A stretch of DNA of 64,000 bases from Isoetes taiwanensis (lineage: Eukaryota > Streptophyta > Lycopodiopsida > Isoetales > Isoetaceae). Of the stretch, positions 21,307-32,417 are shown in pieces. Each line of letters starts with the position of its first letter. Position 1 is the stretch's first letter. Made by a program: the position numbers and the translations under genes. The stretch lies in assembly GCA_021234155.1 (NCBI GenBank), contig JAJEKV010000132.1:1550001-1614000 (forward strand), read 5' to 3'. Below the pieces are notes generated by a model, which saw nothing but the letters and a program-made list of their open reading frames with translations, made no database searches and was not told where the DNA came from.

Positions 21307-21481
21307 TTATACTGTGTCTGGAACTTATCTCCTCTCTCCAAACTGATAGCCAATCTTCAGTGGTGATTTTTTTCTCCAAATATTTCATTTTTAGATCCGG
21401 AATTAGTCCACCATCCGACAATCCATGCATTTCCACAAAATCTTCTACTGTCACTGCTTCGCCCATTCTGATGCTTTCCAT
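21263..21481 (-). CDS. Hypothetical protein, possible first exon
   Basis: 72 codons with an ATG at 21481 (MESIRMGEAVTVEDFVEMHG). The first about 58 residues look like real coding sequence: an acidic/hydrophobic alternation and LSVWREE. The last residues run into the truncated Q repeat, so the 3' part of this exon was probably replaced at the repeat junction. No family is recognised. It might be the start of a gene whose continuation was displaced by the array. Confidence 0.35.
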   Translation of the reverse strand: MESIRMGEAVTVEDFVEMHGLSDGGLIPDLKMKYLEKKITTEDWLSVWREEISSRHSIKLGRILGHQFRLLW

Positions 21482-21779
21482 TTGGCTTTCGGTATGGCTA
21501 TGGCGCGATAAATTCGACTAAAAGCTATGGCTATGGCGAGAGAAAGTTCGACTAAAAACTATGGCTTATGGCTATGGCGTACGGTTATGGCGCGGGAACT
21601 GCCAGCATTAAATGCGTGACACAAGGCTGACGGGATCCAAGTGCTTTAGGTGCTGGGTACTGTCGTGTTTTTTTGATCACCACTATAGAATTTACAACCC
21701 AAAGCACAAGAACAACCACCTCAAGTTATTGATCAAGCCACTGTTGTAGCTTTTTTATCATTCTGCATTTTTCAAGTAG

Positions 21780-21905
21780 CATCATAATATTAAGAATTGT
21801 GTGGACAAGTGCACAATGAGAATACCTGCCATAGCCACTATTGCTTTGCACAAGTGCAAAATGAGAATACCTGCCATGACCACTATTGCTAAATGCCTTT
21901 CCTAC
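21780..21905. repeat. Tandem duplication of about 54 bases
   Basis: Two copies of a segment containing GTGCAAAATGAGAATACCTGCCAT or its variant, differing at a few bases. On the minus strand each copy contains CAATAGTGGNNATGGCAG|GTATTCTC, resembling an exon end with a donor, so it may be a duplicated mini-exon. Confidence 0.6.
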
Positions 21906-22064
21906 AAGAGACAAAACAATAGAGCAACCATTTGATTATAAAATGTTTGGTCTGCACATATAACATTAAAGGGAAAATTTTCCTTCTCTATATTGAACAT
22001 GTCATGTAATGATTTACTTAAATATCGTCAGAGACTTGTCGTGCTTCCCTTAAGCTTCCATGTT

Positions 22065-22371
22065 TTAGATGCATATATATGCAATGGTACTCTCTACCAG
22101 AGAATCAAAGTCATAGTCTATTATTGCAGTATGAACATGTTGGCTTGCTAATTGCTTCTGCAATTTTTGCCTTCCCTTCTTCAGTTTGAGGTTGTTTTGG
22201 CTTTGTGGATTTATAAAGGACTTTGAAGAAAAGATTTTCATTTCTACTCGTCTCCACATTCTTTTCAAACTGTTCAAATTCGTGCTGATCCATCTCCATT
22301 TCTCCACGAGCAAATTTGCTCTTCTAGTTCTTGAACATCTGCTTCAACATCCTCTAGAACCTACAAGGTAG
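22065..22371 (-). CDS. Hypothetical exon, acidic-to-lysine-rich C-terminal part
   Basis: On the minus strand an acceptor-like CCTTGTAG precedes a frame starting VLEDVEADVQELEEQ. After an apparent one-base shift the neighbouring frame continues through MEMDQHEFEQFEKNVE, then a Lys-rich stretch (KSTKPKQPQTEEGKAKIAEA) and a Cys pair (TCSYC) before a stop. The heptad-like Glu/Leu pattern suggests a coiled coil. It lies downstream of the proteasome gene on the same strand but does not match any proteasome subunit. Family not recognised. Confidence 0.4.
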
Positions 22372-23347
22372 AATAAGTAACAGAAAGATAGCAACTCATA
22401 TGCAAGGGTTGCAACAACTACATTAATGTTATGAAAATGTATCAAATGTAACTGTTATGCCATGTCATTTTACCCAAGCTTAGATTGACCTCGGGCTATG
22501 AATTTCTCTCATTATTCTTAGATGCCCATGCCTTAATTGAGCGAATCTGTGTAATTGTATACAATTATGACAAGACTGAATGCCATTTCAACTGCACAAA
22601 CACCATGATAAGATTGAATGTAATTTCAACTGCACAAATTCCATCATGCTGCATTTGTTTAAACAATGCAGTAGTAGATATGGCCTCTCCATTGCTCAAT
22701 GCCCTTATAATATAGCTCTAAATAATTATTATGGAAAAGAAGAAAACTAGCAGAACTGCAGGGTTGCGAAGAAGGCTAGGCTGGCTCGCGTTGGTTTTTC
22801 TTCCGTTGGTTTTTTTTTTCTTCCGTTGGTTTTTTGTAACCAATTTTTTTTCCCGGCAAGCAAAAACATCAACCAGAAAATAAGAGCTTCAACCAGCAAT
22901 CCTCGGGCCTAACCTTTTTTGATCCCTAATATGGAGCTCAAAGCAATAGATATGGTGTTTGTAGGTGGCTTTCTTCACACACCATTATTAAACTCAAGCA
23001 AGTTGTTTTAAAATTATACATTGGTTTCAAAACCCACTAGCTACCATCGGGTGGGAGACGTGGGTGGGTGCAAGTCCCACCAACCTTGCCTTCAAACAGG
23101 CAGCTTCGTCCATTACCTAAATTATCCTTCCTATTCATACTCTTACAGTCTAAAGGTTGCAGTATGCCATCTATTATCTCATAAAATAGGAACGAAACAA
23201 ACACAACAGTAATGAACATATTAACCTGTACGCAATGTGTGCTTTCCATTCAAGTTCACACACAAGTCAATAGGACTTTAATTTCCTGGTTGGCAATAAA
23301 GTATAAGGAAATACAAAATTGTGTTTAACAAAATTGTACGTATTTTC

Positions 23348-25023
23348 ACAGCTTCAACTTCAGTTGGAGTATAGAGATGGAATTTTGGTGCAACCTTGGC
23401 AATATCGACATTGGAAGACGTAACCTGCAGGGCATGTTTAGAGTCAAAAAGCTTCCCACATTAACTTGACGTTGGTTAGCAAAAGACATATGCAAACATA
23501 CACGTTACCTTCTCCTCCATGACTTGCTTTGAGGTAGATAATGCCAGTATCTCGGCCTCTTCTAATGTCATCTCCTGTTGTGGCATTAAATAGAATAGAA
23601 TTGTTAAATGGAGGCTATCATATAACAAGCATACCACCAGAAAATAAAATCTATTGCAAACTCCTTTTTGTATAAGGTGATACCTTGTTATAACTATCCT
23701 GCAAAGAAGTGTCTGCTCCTTTTGATCCCGAGCCTATTGTTTTGGCTTGGCACTGCCAGAATGTACCTGAAGGATCAGAATGATATCTGCATATACGAGA
23801 CGAAGTACCTTATTAAGTCATCAGATGATGTTTCTCAAAGCCATTAGAAAAATAGAGAGGTCAGATGCCCACAAGCAAGGCCCATTTTTGTCATGGCCGG
23901 CAATGAGAGAGAGACCCCAAATGGCCTAGACTGCATTAGACATGCAATAGCAGCAAGTTCAATAAAAGATGACCAAAAATTCAAGCATCCTTTATAGACT
24001 GGCTAAAATATCTATTTTACTCCAAATGGACACGAGCTAACTTGTAGTACAAAATCCAGACATCATGGAACAAAGCCAGTAATCAGACACTAGACTGTTA
24101 ATTCAATAACAATCCATTGATTCATCATCTCCTTCACCAAATCGCAGAGCAAGGTCACAGAGGGCCTGAGTTGTTGACTCCACGCTCATAGGCTCATTGT
24201 AAGTAAATCTGAAGTTCTGCACATGAAATATTACCCCATAAGACCAGAAATAAGATTAAGGAGAACTCCATAAAAGGTAACATATATACCCGTGTCTCAA
24301 CACGAGCATGTTCAACTAAAGTACGAGCATCTGCTGTGAGACCACTCATAGCACAGCCAATATGTTCATCAATTTCCATGATCTTTTCAACACTCTTTGG
24401 CTCCTGCAAGATGTAAAAAAAGATTTAATAAAACGCCAACGTGTCTTTGGCTTAAGAAAACTGCAGAAAATACCAACCATCAAGGGGGGAGTTATTCGCT
24501 TCCACTGCAAGGACTACTCCTTGTTTCGCTTCTCAGGCCTACTGCTGTTGAACCAAGCTGCAGAAAAATGCATTTATTAATAGCTTGTATGCATCAACAA
24601 AGGATAAAAACATAAGTATGTCCCCAAGTTGAACTGCATATAAGTTTCGCAATTGGCAAATTGGCAACAATACAGTAAATCGGGTCGAATGATCTCCAAA
24701 ATCAACAGAACTGAATATACATGTGCACACAAATGACAGTAGTTTTAAAGGGTTGTTCCAGAAAGCGTGTTCCAAGCTGGCATCTTATTAGCATCATGTA
24801 AGAATCTTATGCATGCAGGAAGCACAGAAGTTATAACCCAAGAAATCATGGCTAAACTATTGCGCCCTGGATGTACTAACAGGGTAAGAACAATGTACGA
24901 ATGGATACATTCAGCAAGCTCATTCCAATGTACACCAACTTGGCAATTTATCTTGTCTTACGTATGTGAATAGAAGTTATACCTTAATTGCCTCAATGGC
25001 ATACTCCACTTGAAACAGTCTAC
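23348..25023 (-). CDS. PAE: 20S proteasome subunit alpha type-5, 5'-truncated or damaged
   Basis: Eight minus-strand exons reproduce the alpha-5 subunit of the 20S core particle, which forms the outer heptameric ring and gates the proteolytic chamber. In order: 24983-25023 ([13 protein letters not shown]), 24478-24557 (LGSTAVGL, then GVVLAVE), 24290-24403 ([20 protein letters not shown]), 24115-24216 ([15 protein letters not shown]), 23873-23930 ([12 protein letters not shown]), 23694-23786 ([18 protein letters not shown]), 23509-23574 (LEEAEI, KQVMEEK) and 23348-23424 ([20 protein letters not shown]). Most introns are GT-AG. The first about 19 residues normally preceding RLFQ were not found, and the last few residues are unclear. 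Exon 2 needs two one-base corrections and exon 5 one; the donor after ESM lacks GT. It is either a recent pseudogene or a functional gene with sequence errors. Confidence 0.85.
23694..23786 (-). CDS. PAE: Proteasome alpha-5 exon ([19 protein letters not shown])
   Basis: Intact frame with TATGCAG| acceptor and AACAAG|GTATC donor. The motif DPSGTFWQC followed by IGSGS is highly typical of alpha-5 and excludes other alpha subunits. The residues after it ([12 protein letters not shown]) differ more from the usual plant protein. Confidence 0.85.
24983..25023 (-). CDS. PAE: Proteasome alpha-5 exon ([13 protein letters not shown])
   Basis: Carries the alpha-subunit signature around QVEYAIEA, diagnostic of proteasome alpha chains. 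It is flanked by ACAAG| upstream and |GTATAAC downstream. Upstream sequence forms an inverted repeat (CATAAGGT/ACCTTATG) and no MFLTRTEYDRG-type start was found within 1.3 kb. Confidence 0.85.
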
Positions 25024-25480
25024 CTTGTCATAAGGTTCTTGTATGACAAGGACCTTATGACTTTTCCTCGAGAACGGTACCTCTACAACAAGAAAATATT
25101 TATTAAATTTTGAGGAATGAAAATAAGAACTAGAAAGCGGGAAACAACAAAGAACTTGTGCAAAAAAAAAATGTACAGAATGCAGGCATATGCATAGTCC
25201 CTGCCATGGATGCATTACTATGCTATTTTCTGATCCTACATTTTGTCCATTAGAGCAGTAGAATAAGAGCAATAAAAAATCCAAAAAGAGCATGCATATT
25301 ATTTCTAGATCCTACGCAATAGAGCAACAGATAAGTGCCCATTCATTGTAGTAAAAACACAGAAATCCAATTCTAACTCAAAGCAGTGGTAATGTCATAG
25401 TCAGAAATTCAAAACTAAAGGTTATGCTAGCTATACGAGATGCATGTAGAAGTCCCAACATTCTAGAAGTTAGAACTAAC

Positions 25481-25650
25481 CAAGCTTCCCTGGAGAATAT
25501 GGCTCGAATTATGGTGCTAGATCCTTCTCTCCCAAGAACACGTTTGGAATTGAAGCCATTTGTAGCAACGGCCAGATCCTTCAAGAAAGGTCTAAGACAC
25601 TGATGGCCACTCTGCGTTTCATGTCTATGACTTGATCCTTCTGCACCCAT
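25481..25650 (-). CDS. Possible receptor-like kinase exon with N-myristoylation motif
   Basis: Minus-strand frame from ATG at 25650 to a donor-like GAAGCTTG|GTTAGT. It begins MGAEGSS, matching the N-myristoylation pattern (Gly2, Ser6). It then reads LKDLAVATNGFNSKRVLG, which resembles the segment preceding the glycine loop in plant receptor-like kinases (L..AT.GF....LG), but the loop itself is abnormal (REGSSTIIRAIF rather than GxGxxGxVY). It lies about 450 bases upstream of the proteasome exons in the same direction. It is likely a kinase fragment or decayed kinase start. No further kinase domain is visible. Confidence 0.35.
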
Positions 25651-25698
25651 TACCAATTCTTGTTAAATCCTAGAAAATCCCACAATTTTATGAAAGGA

Positions 25699-26004
25699 AC
25701 CATAGCTTCAACAGCGCAGAAGATTTAAAACAAAATGAGACCAGGCAATGGGGAGGTAAATCGTCCAAGTATTGGGCTTATGTCAAGGTTCAAAAAATAA
25801 ATAGGCGATGTCGGGCCCATCTGCTTAGACCTCGGAGGGCAACGCCATAGCTGAGACGCTTAGTACCTTATTTTCCATAGTTTTTCTATTTTTCCTAGCC
25901 ACCATAGCTTCAACAGCGCAGAAGATTTAAAACAAAATGAGACCAGGCAATGGGGAGGAAAATCATCCAAGTATTGGGCTTATGTCAAGGTTCAAGAAAT
26001 AAAT
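25699..26004. repeat. 105-base direct repeat separated by about 107 bases
   Basis: 25699-25803 and 25909-26004 share CATAGCTTCAACAGCGCAGA through CAAGGTTCAA(A/G)AAATAAAT with about four differences. The spacing DNA (about 25804-25908) holds no gene. Confidence 0.85.
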
Positions 26005-26329
26005 GAACCTCACAGCCCTCACAACCATAAAAAAAACTTGCACTTAGAACTGTTGTTATAATCTATCATGACAGATATTATGTGACACTCCTCTTGCCTC
26101 AACTGTACCATATTTAAAAGGCAAATCGTTTCTTCATGTGCTGGTAAATATTGGCCTAGAAATTTGTGTTTCTATCTTCAACTCTTTCTTCGCTTTTATT
26201 CATCTACAGTGCTTTAATTAAACCCGAACATCTCTACTTGGCAAGGCTCCCAACTGAACAAAACTACCTAAGCCTTCTTTATATGTGATGCTATATCTTC
26301 CGGCCTCCTCTGTTCCATAGTCTGTAAGA

Positions 26330-26399
26330 AACTGTGTTATGGAATCATCTAGGATGCATGTCGTTCATCTCTCTTTGTGGCATTCCAAAAGCTCCAACC
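26330..26399. repeat. Segmental module S1, copy B, left fragment
   Basis: Matches 333-397 from GTTATGGAATCATCT to CTCCAACC, where the LINE begins. It contains small insertions relative to copy A (TAGGATGCATGTCGTTC against TAGATGCATGTTC). Confidence 0.85.
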
Positions 26400-26490
26400 A
26401 ATAGGTTCTCAACCCATTCTCTGGCGCCTATTTTCTAGGCGCTGACCTAAAACTGCCGCATGACCTAATTCCGGATTTCAACTATCCGGA

Positions 26491-27320
26491 TTGATGGATA
26501 CTCCTTCGAAACCCTTTTTGGGTGCTCCAGATTTGGAACAGGCCAATTATAGCCCTTTTACTGGTCCAGAATTGACACTCTCGGCAGGGGATTGGAACAC
26601 TTTGCAGAAACGGATGGAATTTTTTGAGATGCATATTATTGAACTCTCCAAGAAGGCGCGTAATTTTGATATGCTCCAGCAGACAGTAGCAAGCATGATT
26701 CCACGGATTGAGGCCTTGGAGAAGTCATGGAAACAAGAATTTAACCAGGCCAACCTGGATGAATTGGAAAACATTAAATCTGAAATTGCAGTAATAAGGA
26801 AGTTGCCATCAATTGAAGGATTAAAACAGATTGAGTTGGAGCTCCACTCCCATCGAGAAGAAACTTCTAAATGGGTGGATATTGTCAAAAAGCCAGCAAA
26901 GGAGACAATCAATGCGACATTAGAGGAGGAAAGGAAAAAGATCTTTGAAAGCACGCAATATCAGAGTCCTTGGGCTTGACATGACCGCTGATCCCCTCGA
27001 TGTTGCAAATTGAGTTTGTGACCAATACTTTAGGCATTTCTGATCATAACATTGAAGCTGCATGGAGTAAACAAGGCAACCCAAGAGGGCAGCCTTTAAT
27101 TATTAAGTTTAAGACCTTGGAAGATAGACTGAATGCCCTCAAGAATAGGAGAAAACTTGCAACAGTTCCTAAAGTCTTCATGGATGAAGATCTCACTCCA
27201 ATGCAGGTTGAGCACAAAAAGCGATGTCTGCAAGAGGTTGCAGAAGCTCGAAAAGATCCAACCAAATGGGCTGTCTATAGAGATGGCCGAGTCATCATCC
27301 GCGACAAGATTCACAAATAG
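26491..27320 (+). pseudogene. LINE ORF1 protein (RNA-binding chaperone), one frameshift
   Basis: Two frames (26491-26979, 162 codons; 27000-27320, 106 codons) join across one shift near 26975. The first part has a heptad-rich coiled coil (about residues 30-120, e.g. IIELSKKARNFDMLQQTVAS). The second has the conserved C-terminal motif of L1-type ORF1 (RGQPLIIKFKTLEDRLNALK, VFMDEDLTPMQ, EARKDPTKWAVYRDGRVII). ORF1 proteins trimerise and coat LINE RNA in the cytoplasm. It stops 36 bases before the ORF2 ATG, a spacing usual for L1-like elements. Confidence 0.8.
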
Positions 27321-27356
27321 GAACTAAGGGTCTATGAGACCATCAAATCCTTGGCT

Positions 27357-30300
27357 ATGGCAGCATGGAACTGTAATGGGACCTTAAGATCAGATCCAGG
27401 TGGTCTTATGGACCTTGTCAAAGATAGAGATATTATCTTTTTGTCAGAAACACATGAAACAACAGAAACAGGTCTCCCAGATGTATCGGGTTACACTTGG
27501 GACTCCGTCTACAGAAGCAAGAAGAAAGGTAAACGAGGATCAGGAGGGGTAGCAGTCCTTTACAAATCAGAATTATCAGGAATCATTTCCATAGCAAAAA
27601 AGGATGAAGCAGCAAGGTTTTTGTGGGTCAAGATAAGAACTTCTCCAGGAGATTACATATACACTGCTGCATGCTACTTCCCCCCTCAAAATTCTGATTA
27701 TGCTGATGTGGATACCCAAGAAGGCGCCTCTCCTTACATGGCTTTATTTGATGATATCATTGAATTCTCTAAGCGAGGCAAAATTCTGCTCGTGGGTGAC
27801 TTTAATGCGAGAACAGCGGATGCCCAAGTTCAATTGATGGATTTTGAAAGTGATCCTGTCTTACTGCCATCCTTATCTCCTGTTGAAACCCATACCATGC
27901 GAAAGTCAGCTGATGGTAATGCGGAGATTACTAGATATGGGCACTTCCTTTTGGAATTTGGACAGATGCATAATCTTGTCATTTACAATGGGATGCAACA
28001 CTGGCCGGGTTCATCCAACTATACCTGTAATCCTCAAAGCGGCGGGCATAGTGTAGTGGATTATCTGATGGGGTCTCCAGCCTTGGCAAAAGAGATCGAG
28101 AAGTTTTCAGTTCCACCTCAACCACCCACTGGGGACCATTCTCCTCTCCTCTTTTGCCTCAAAATGTGTTTTGAGTTGGACAAAAGCTTGTCTCAGGAAC
28201 CACCCTACTTCCGTTTTGAGTTTGACCACTCGCTTGATCTCATCTATAACCTTGAGCTTGACACACGATTGAGGGACATCCATATCTTTCATAATGTGGA
28301 AGAAAAGGCCACGTTGCTCACATCTGCTATACACCAAGCCTGCATAAACACTTTCCCACACAAGCTTTGTTCCTTCCGTAAACGACGTGCACAGATGCCT
28401 CAAAACACTTGGTATGATGAAGAATGCAAAAATCTTCACAAGCAGCTCAAGGAAGAGTTGGCAGCCTGCTCTTCTACAGCTATTGCGACTAGGAAAGCAT
28501 ACAAAAAGCTGATCCGCATGAAAAAAAGAGCATATATAAAGCAGGTGAGGGAAGACATGCTTAACATGCTTTACAGTAATAAATCTGCTAAATTTTGGCA
28601 GAAGCTTCATGCTCGGAAATCTGATTTGCCTCTTAAAGACCCAAAAGTGTGGACCAGTTATGCTCGAACGCTCCTAGATGTGGGAAAAGCAGATTTGCTT
28701 GACATTGGATTGCAGCCCCAGCCCCAATCCTCCTCCATTTTCTCCACTTCCCTTATCCGAGAAGCTATAAGCAAATTGAACACTGGAAAAGCAAAAGATT
28801 GTGAGGATTTGCAGGCTGAATTTTTGATCCATGGAATGGATACCCTTGCGCCTATTGTGGCAGATTTATTCAATGAGATAATATGCTCAAGCTTTCCAAA
28901 AGCATGGACCATTAATATCATCAAGCCAATTTTTAAGGCCGGAGACCCTATGAATCCAAACAACTACCGCCTTATAATGATTGGACATGTCATGGCAAGA
29001 TTATATGGATGTGCATTGGACTTGATTATCAGTGAATATGCGGAGATAAATCTCCTTAGAGCAAAGGGCCAGGCTGGTTTCAGGAGGAATTTCTCAACAA
29101 TAGATCATATCTTTACCTTACGGTCAATCATTGAGGAAGCTAAAGCAAAGAAAACAAAAGTTTATTGTTGCTTTGTGGATTTCCGCAAAAGCTTTTGATA
29201 CGGTCCTCGAATCGCCTATTTCATAGACTTACTGAACTTGGATTGTCGCATCAAGTCATATGGGCCGTTTTGATGCTCTATGAAAATGTTTTGGGAAGAA
29301 TTAAAGTGCCTGGGGGCTGGTCGGATGACATAAGCAGCACAATTGGGGTTAAACAGGGGTGTCCCTTATCCCCTACACTCTTCGGTGTGTACATTGACGA
29401 GTTGGAAAGCTTCAGAAAAGCACTTGGAGGTGCCGGATCTGCTTTAGCTGATGAATGCATATCCATCCTTCTATATCTTGGATGATGTGGTACTTATATC
29501 TTCTTCTCCTGAGGGCCTTCAGCATCATTTAATGGCACTTGAGAAATTTTGCGCTCAAAGAGAGCTTAAGGTGAACTTGGACAAAACAAAAGTGATGGTT
29601 TTCAACACATCACGTGCTTGCATGCATCGCAGCAGCTTCTTTTTCATGAATCAACAAGTGGAAGTGGTCTCTCATTATACTTACTTAGGGGTGCAATTTA
29701 AGGGTCTCGTCTTTAGCATGAAAGACGCAGCATATGACAGGCTCACAAAGGGATATGCCTCGCTTGCAATGCTAGAGAAGAAATGTTTCAAAGCAGATTT
29801 TCAGGATGTCCCAGCAAAGATTCATCTTTTCAATACCTTAGTTAGACCAGCTGCTCTATATGGAGCTTTGATGTGGGGAATGGATATGACAGCCAAAGAA
29901 TGGGGTCATATAGAAAGACTGCAAATTTATTTTCTGTCCAAAATGATTATGAGCAAAGCATCTGTGCCACATTCAATCATATTGGCAGAATTTTCAGCCA
30001 CTCCGCTTCAACTGGACGTAGCATTCCAGTTAGTCTCCTTTTTGCATAAAGTGCACCAACTCGGGTCCTCGCAGCAAGGCCAATGCAGGCTTCCATGGAT
30101 TGCTCTCAAGAGCTCCAAAGATCTGGCTGAAAAGGGAGTGCAGGAATGTTGGTAATGCAAAAGCATCGCGAATGGGCTGCTTCCTTAGGATTTGGCTTGG
30201 GAAACCTGCCCCCCTTTCAACATAATGTAGCTGCAGCTAATACGGCGGTAAAACCTGGAGCAAAAAAGAGACTTGAAAAGGAGAAGAACCAGCTCATACG

Positions 30301-30993
30301 GCACGATCTGGAAATTTTATACATATCAAGGACATGGTTAACCCCAAGTGATCTTCCTACCAAGATGCAATTTTACAAAGATCACTTCCTTGAGATCAAT
30401 GAAGATGGTTTCATCGAGCGACCAGGATATTTGAATATTCACCTCGCACATAAGGTGAGACATGCTATCGGTCAGCTCAGGGTCTCATCTCATCAGCTCG
30501 AGATCGAAGCTGGTCGTGCTAGTAGACCGAAGGTGGAGCGCTCGAAAAGAATCTGCAGACTATGTCACTTGAATGTAATTGAGTCTGGAGGAACATTTCA
30601 TCTTCACATGTCCAGTCTATTATGAAATACGGGGCAGATTCCATTGCCTATTTCGGGAACCTACCTCCCTCCAAACTGATCGCCTATGAGGATCAGAAAT
30701 GTATAGCTCTTTTTCTTCACCAAATGACTGTGCATAGAAGAAATCTATTAAAGGAGCAAGCTGGGGGAAGAGCAGGACATGAAAACGATCCTACGCAAAG
30801 ACTGATCACTTTCTTTCTCATTGGAGGTGATAATGATAATAAACGGAAGGCAGGTTCTCTCCCCGGACCATCTCATCCAATCTCAAAAGGAGTAACCATG
30901 AAAGTGTCGAGAAGAAGAAAGCGGACGGTAAAGGATAAACATAAGCGAATCCTTCAAAAGAGAAAACAAGTCCGACATTACTTTATACTTTGA
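27357..30993 (+). pseudogene. LINE ORF2: endonuclease-reverse transcriptase, frameshifted
   Basis: AP-type endonuclease at the N-terminus: AWNCNG, LSETHE, GGVAVLY, LLVGDFNAR and TGDHSPL are all present. The reverse transcriptase follows: FKAGDPMNPNNYRLIM, GQAGFRRNFSTIDHIFTLRS, YCCFVDFRKSF, GVKQGCPLSPTLFG and LDKTKVMVFN. A Cys/His motif near the C-terminus (CRLCHLN ... HF ... TCP, 30540-30625) is typical of plant LINEs. Frames change near 29187 (extra A in the AAAA after CGC), about 29450 (the YADD catalytic box reads YILDD), 30150 and 30590. It nicks DNA and copies LINE RNA at the nick. As read it cannot make a full enzyme. Confidence 0.85.
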
Positions 30994-31176
30994 GCCCGTG
31001 GCCAAGAAGACAAAAGTTTCTTAATCTCATTGTTTTAGTTTTCTTTTTCCTTTTTTATGCAATATCTCTAGGTGGCTGCAAATGCGCCCCTAGCTGGACA
31101 TGATTGATGTATATTTGGTCTCATAGACCCAAGCGGTCTTTAGTAGAGACGTTAATATAATCTTTTCTTCTTTCTT

Positions 31177-31646
31177 TCCAACCGAATCTAGAGTAGTTGG
31201 AAACAAAAGAATCAAACGAACGAAGCTTACCGTAGAATGTGCTTGAGCACCGATGGATGACAGATGAGGGGGCCTATTTGATCAAGTGACAAATGAAGAA
31301 ATGCCTTTGATTCTTCGATTGTCGCATCCTACCGGAGCTTGAAGATGCTTGATTCAATCGGCTTTTGAGTTGTGACCTAATGCGGCCGGATCCGCCATAT
31401 AGCCGAAGTTGTTACTGTTCTTTGCCGAGGCGAGGCACTAAGCAGAAATTTCTTGGGTTTTCTAATTTCCGGGCCGTAGGATTTGAAATTGGATAATCGG
31501 ACGCTCAAAATGGTTTTAGGTGACGTGGCACAACATCGTGGCATAGTTAAAATCGCAGAAAGTGGGCGACTTGGGTTGGGCAACCCCTCGCTAATGATGC
31601 TCAATCAGCCTCAACGAAGTAACACATATCTACTACTACTAAAGTA
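31177..31646. repeat. Segmental module S1, copy B, middle fragment
   Basis: Matches 391-860 (AATCTAGAGTAGTTGGAAAC to ACTACTAAAGTAA). It diverges at 31647, where copy A continues AAACCTAAGCTACC; that sequence resumes in copy B at 37891. Confidence 0.85.
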
Positions 31647-31918
31647 ACAAGGTGCTGCGCACGAGGGGCTCGAAAGTGTGTTTTTATGTTTCGTTTTTGT
31701 GTTGGATTTTGTTTGTTTTGTGTGGAGTCGTGTAAATGATATGAACACGGGTTGTCATTTTTTAGCTTAAGAAGGTGCTCATTGTCTATTTGGACTCACA
31801 CTTCGCTCGTAATATGAATCCTATGGTCATTACATCATGTAATTGCGCTTGAATCGGCATTTCGCCAAAGAAAGGCACTAGGCAAGTAGGTCCGCACCGC
31901 CAAGTCTAGAGCCACAGT

Positions 31919-32417
31919 GTGCATATAGCATAACATAGTATATTGCGCTAGACATCTTACAAGATGGCATATATAGCGAACATTGCATTTGAAAATGTAG
32001 CTCATCTTGACAAACAACATTCAAGAAACAAATTTCTATTAGTAACACAAATCCCAAATCATACGAAAAATATATTTCCCGATTTTCGGATGATCGGGAA
32101 TTTTTTCGGGCAATAAACACTAAAACCTTAGCAAAACTACCTTAAGAAAAAATCCAAAAAGTTTTCGGAACCCCGGAAAAACCGAATTTAAACAATAGGA
32201 TGTTATGGTCTCCAAACATGTACATTTGTTGTGCTCAACGTGGATCATTACCTCTAATGTATTTTTATTCAATTAACCACTTGGTTTCTACAATGCATCT
32301 AATAAGATGGCATATAGCATAACATAGTGTATTGCTTGTACGCATTCTTACAAGATGGCATATAGCGTAACATTGCATTTGAAAATGTGGCTCATCTTGA
32401 CAAACAACATTCAGTAA
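31919..32417. repeat. 110-base direct repeat (two copies)
   Basis: 31919-32030 and 32309-32417 share GCATATAGCATAACATAGT, TCTTACAAGATGGCATATA and GCTCATCTTGACAAACAACA in the same order. Confidence 0.85.

Larger units (their letters stand above)
26400..31176 (+). mobile_element. LINE retrotransposon (L1-like), nearly full length
   Basis: Bounded by a 7-base target duplication TCCAACC (26393-26399 and 31177-31183); the unoccupied site is preserved at 391-397 in S1 copy A. It contains a 5' leader with short foldbacks, ORF1 (coiled coil plus RNA-binding C-terminus), ORF2 (endonuclease, reverse transcriptase, C-terminal Cys/His motif) and a 3' end without poly(A), finishing in a T/C-rich run. A handful of one- or two-base frameshifts break both ORFs, yet codon-level conservation is strong, so insertion is recent or the shifts are sequence errors. 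Confidence 0.9.

Noticed and set aside
23036-23085. GGGTGCAAGTCCCACC with a possible A box upstream, tRNA-like
   Set aside because: No cloverleaf could be drawn and the A-box match is poor; at most a tRNA-derived SINE trace in an intron.
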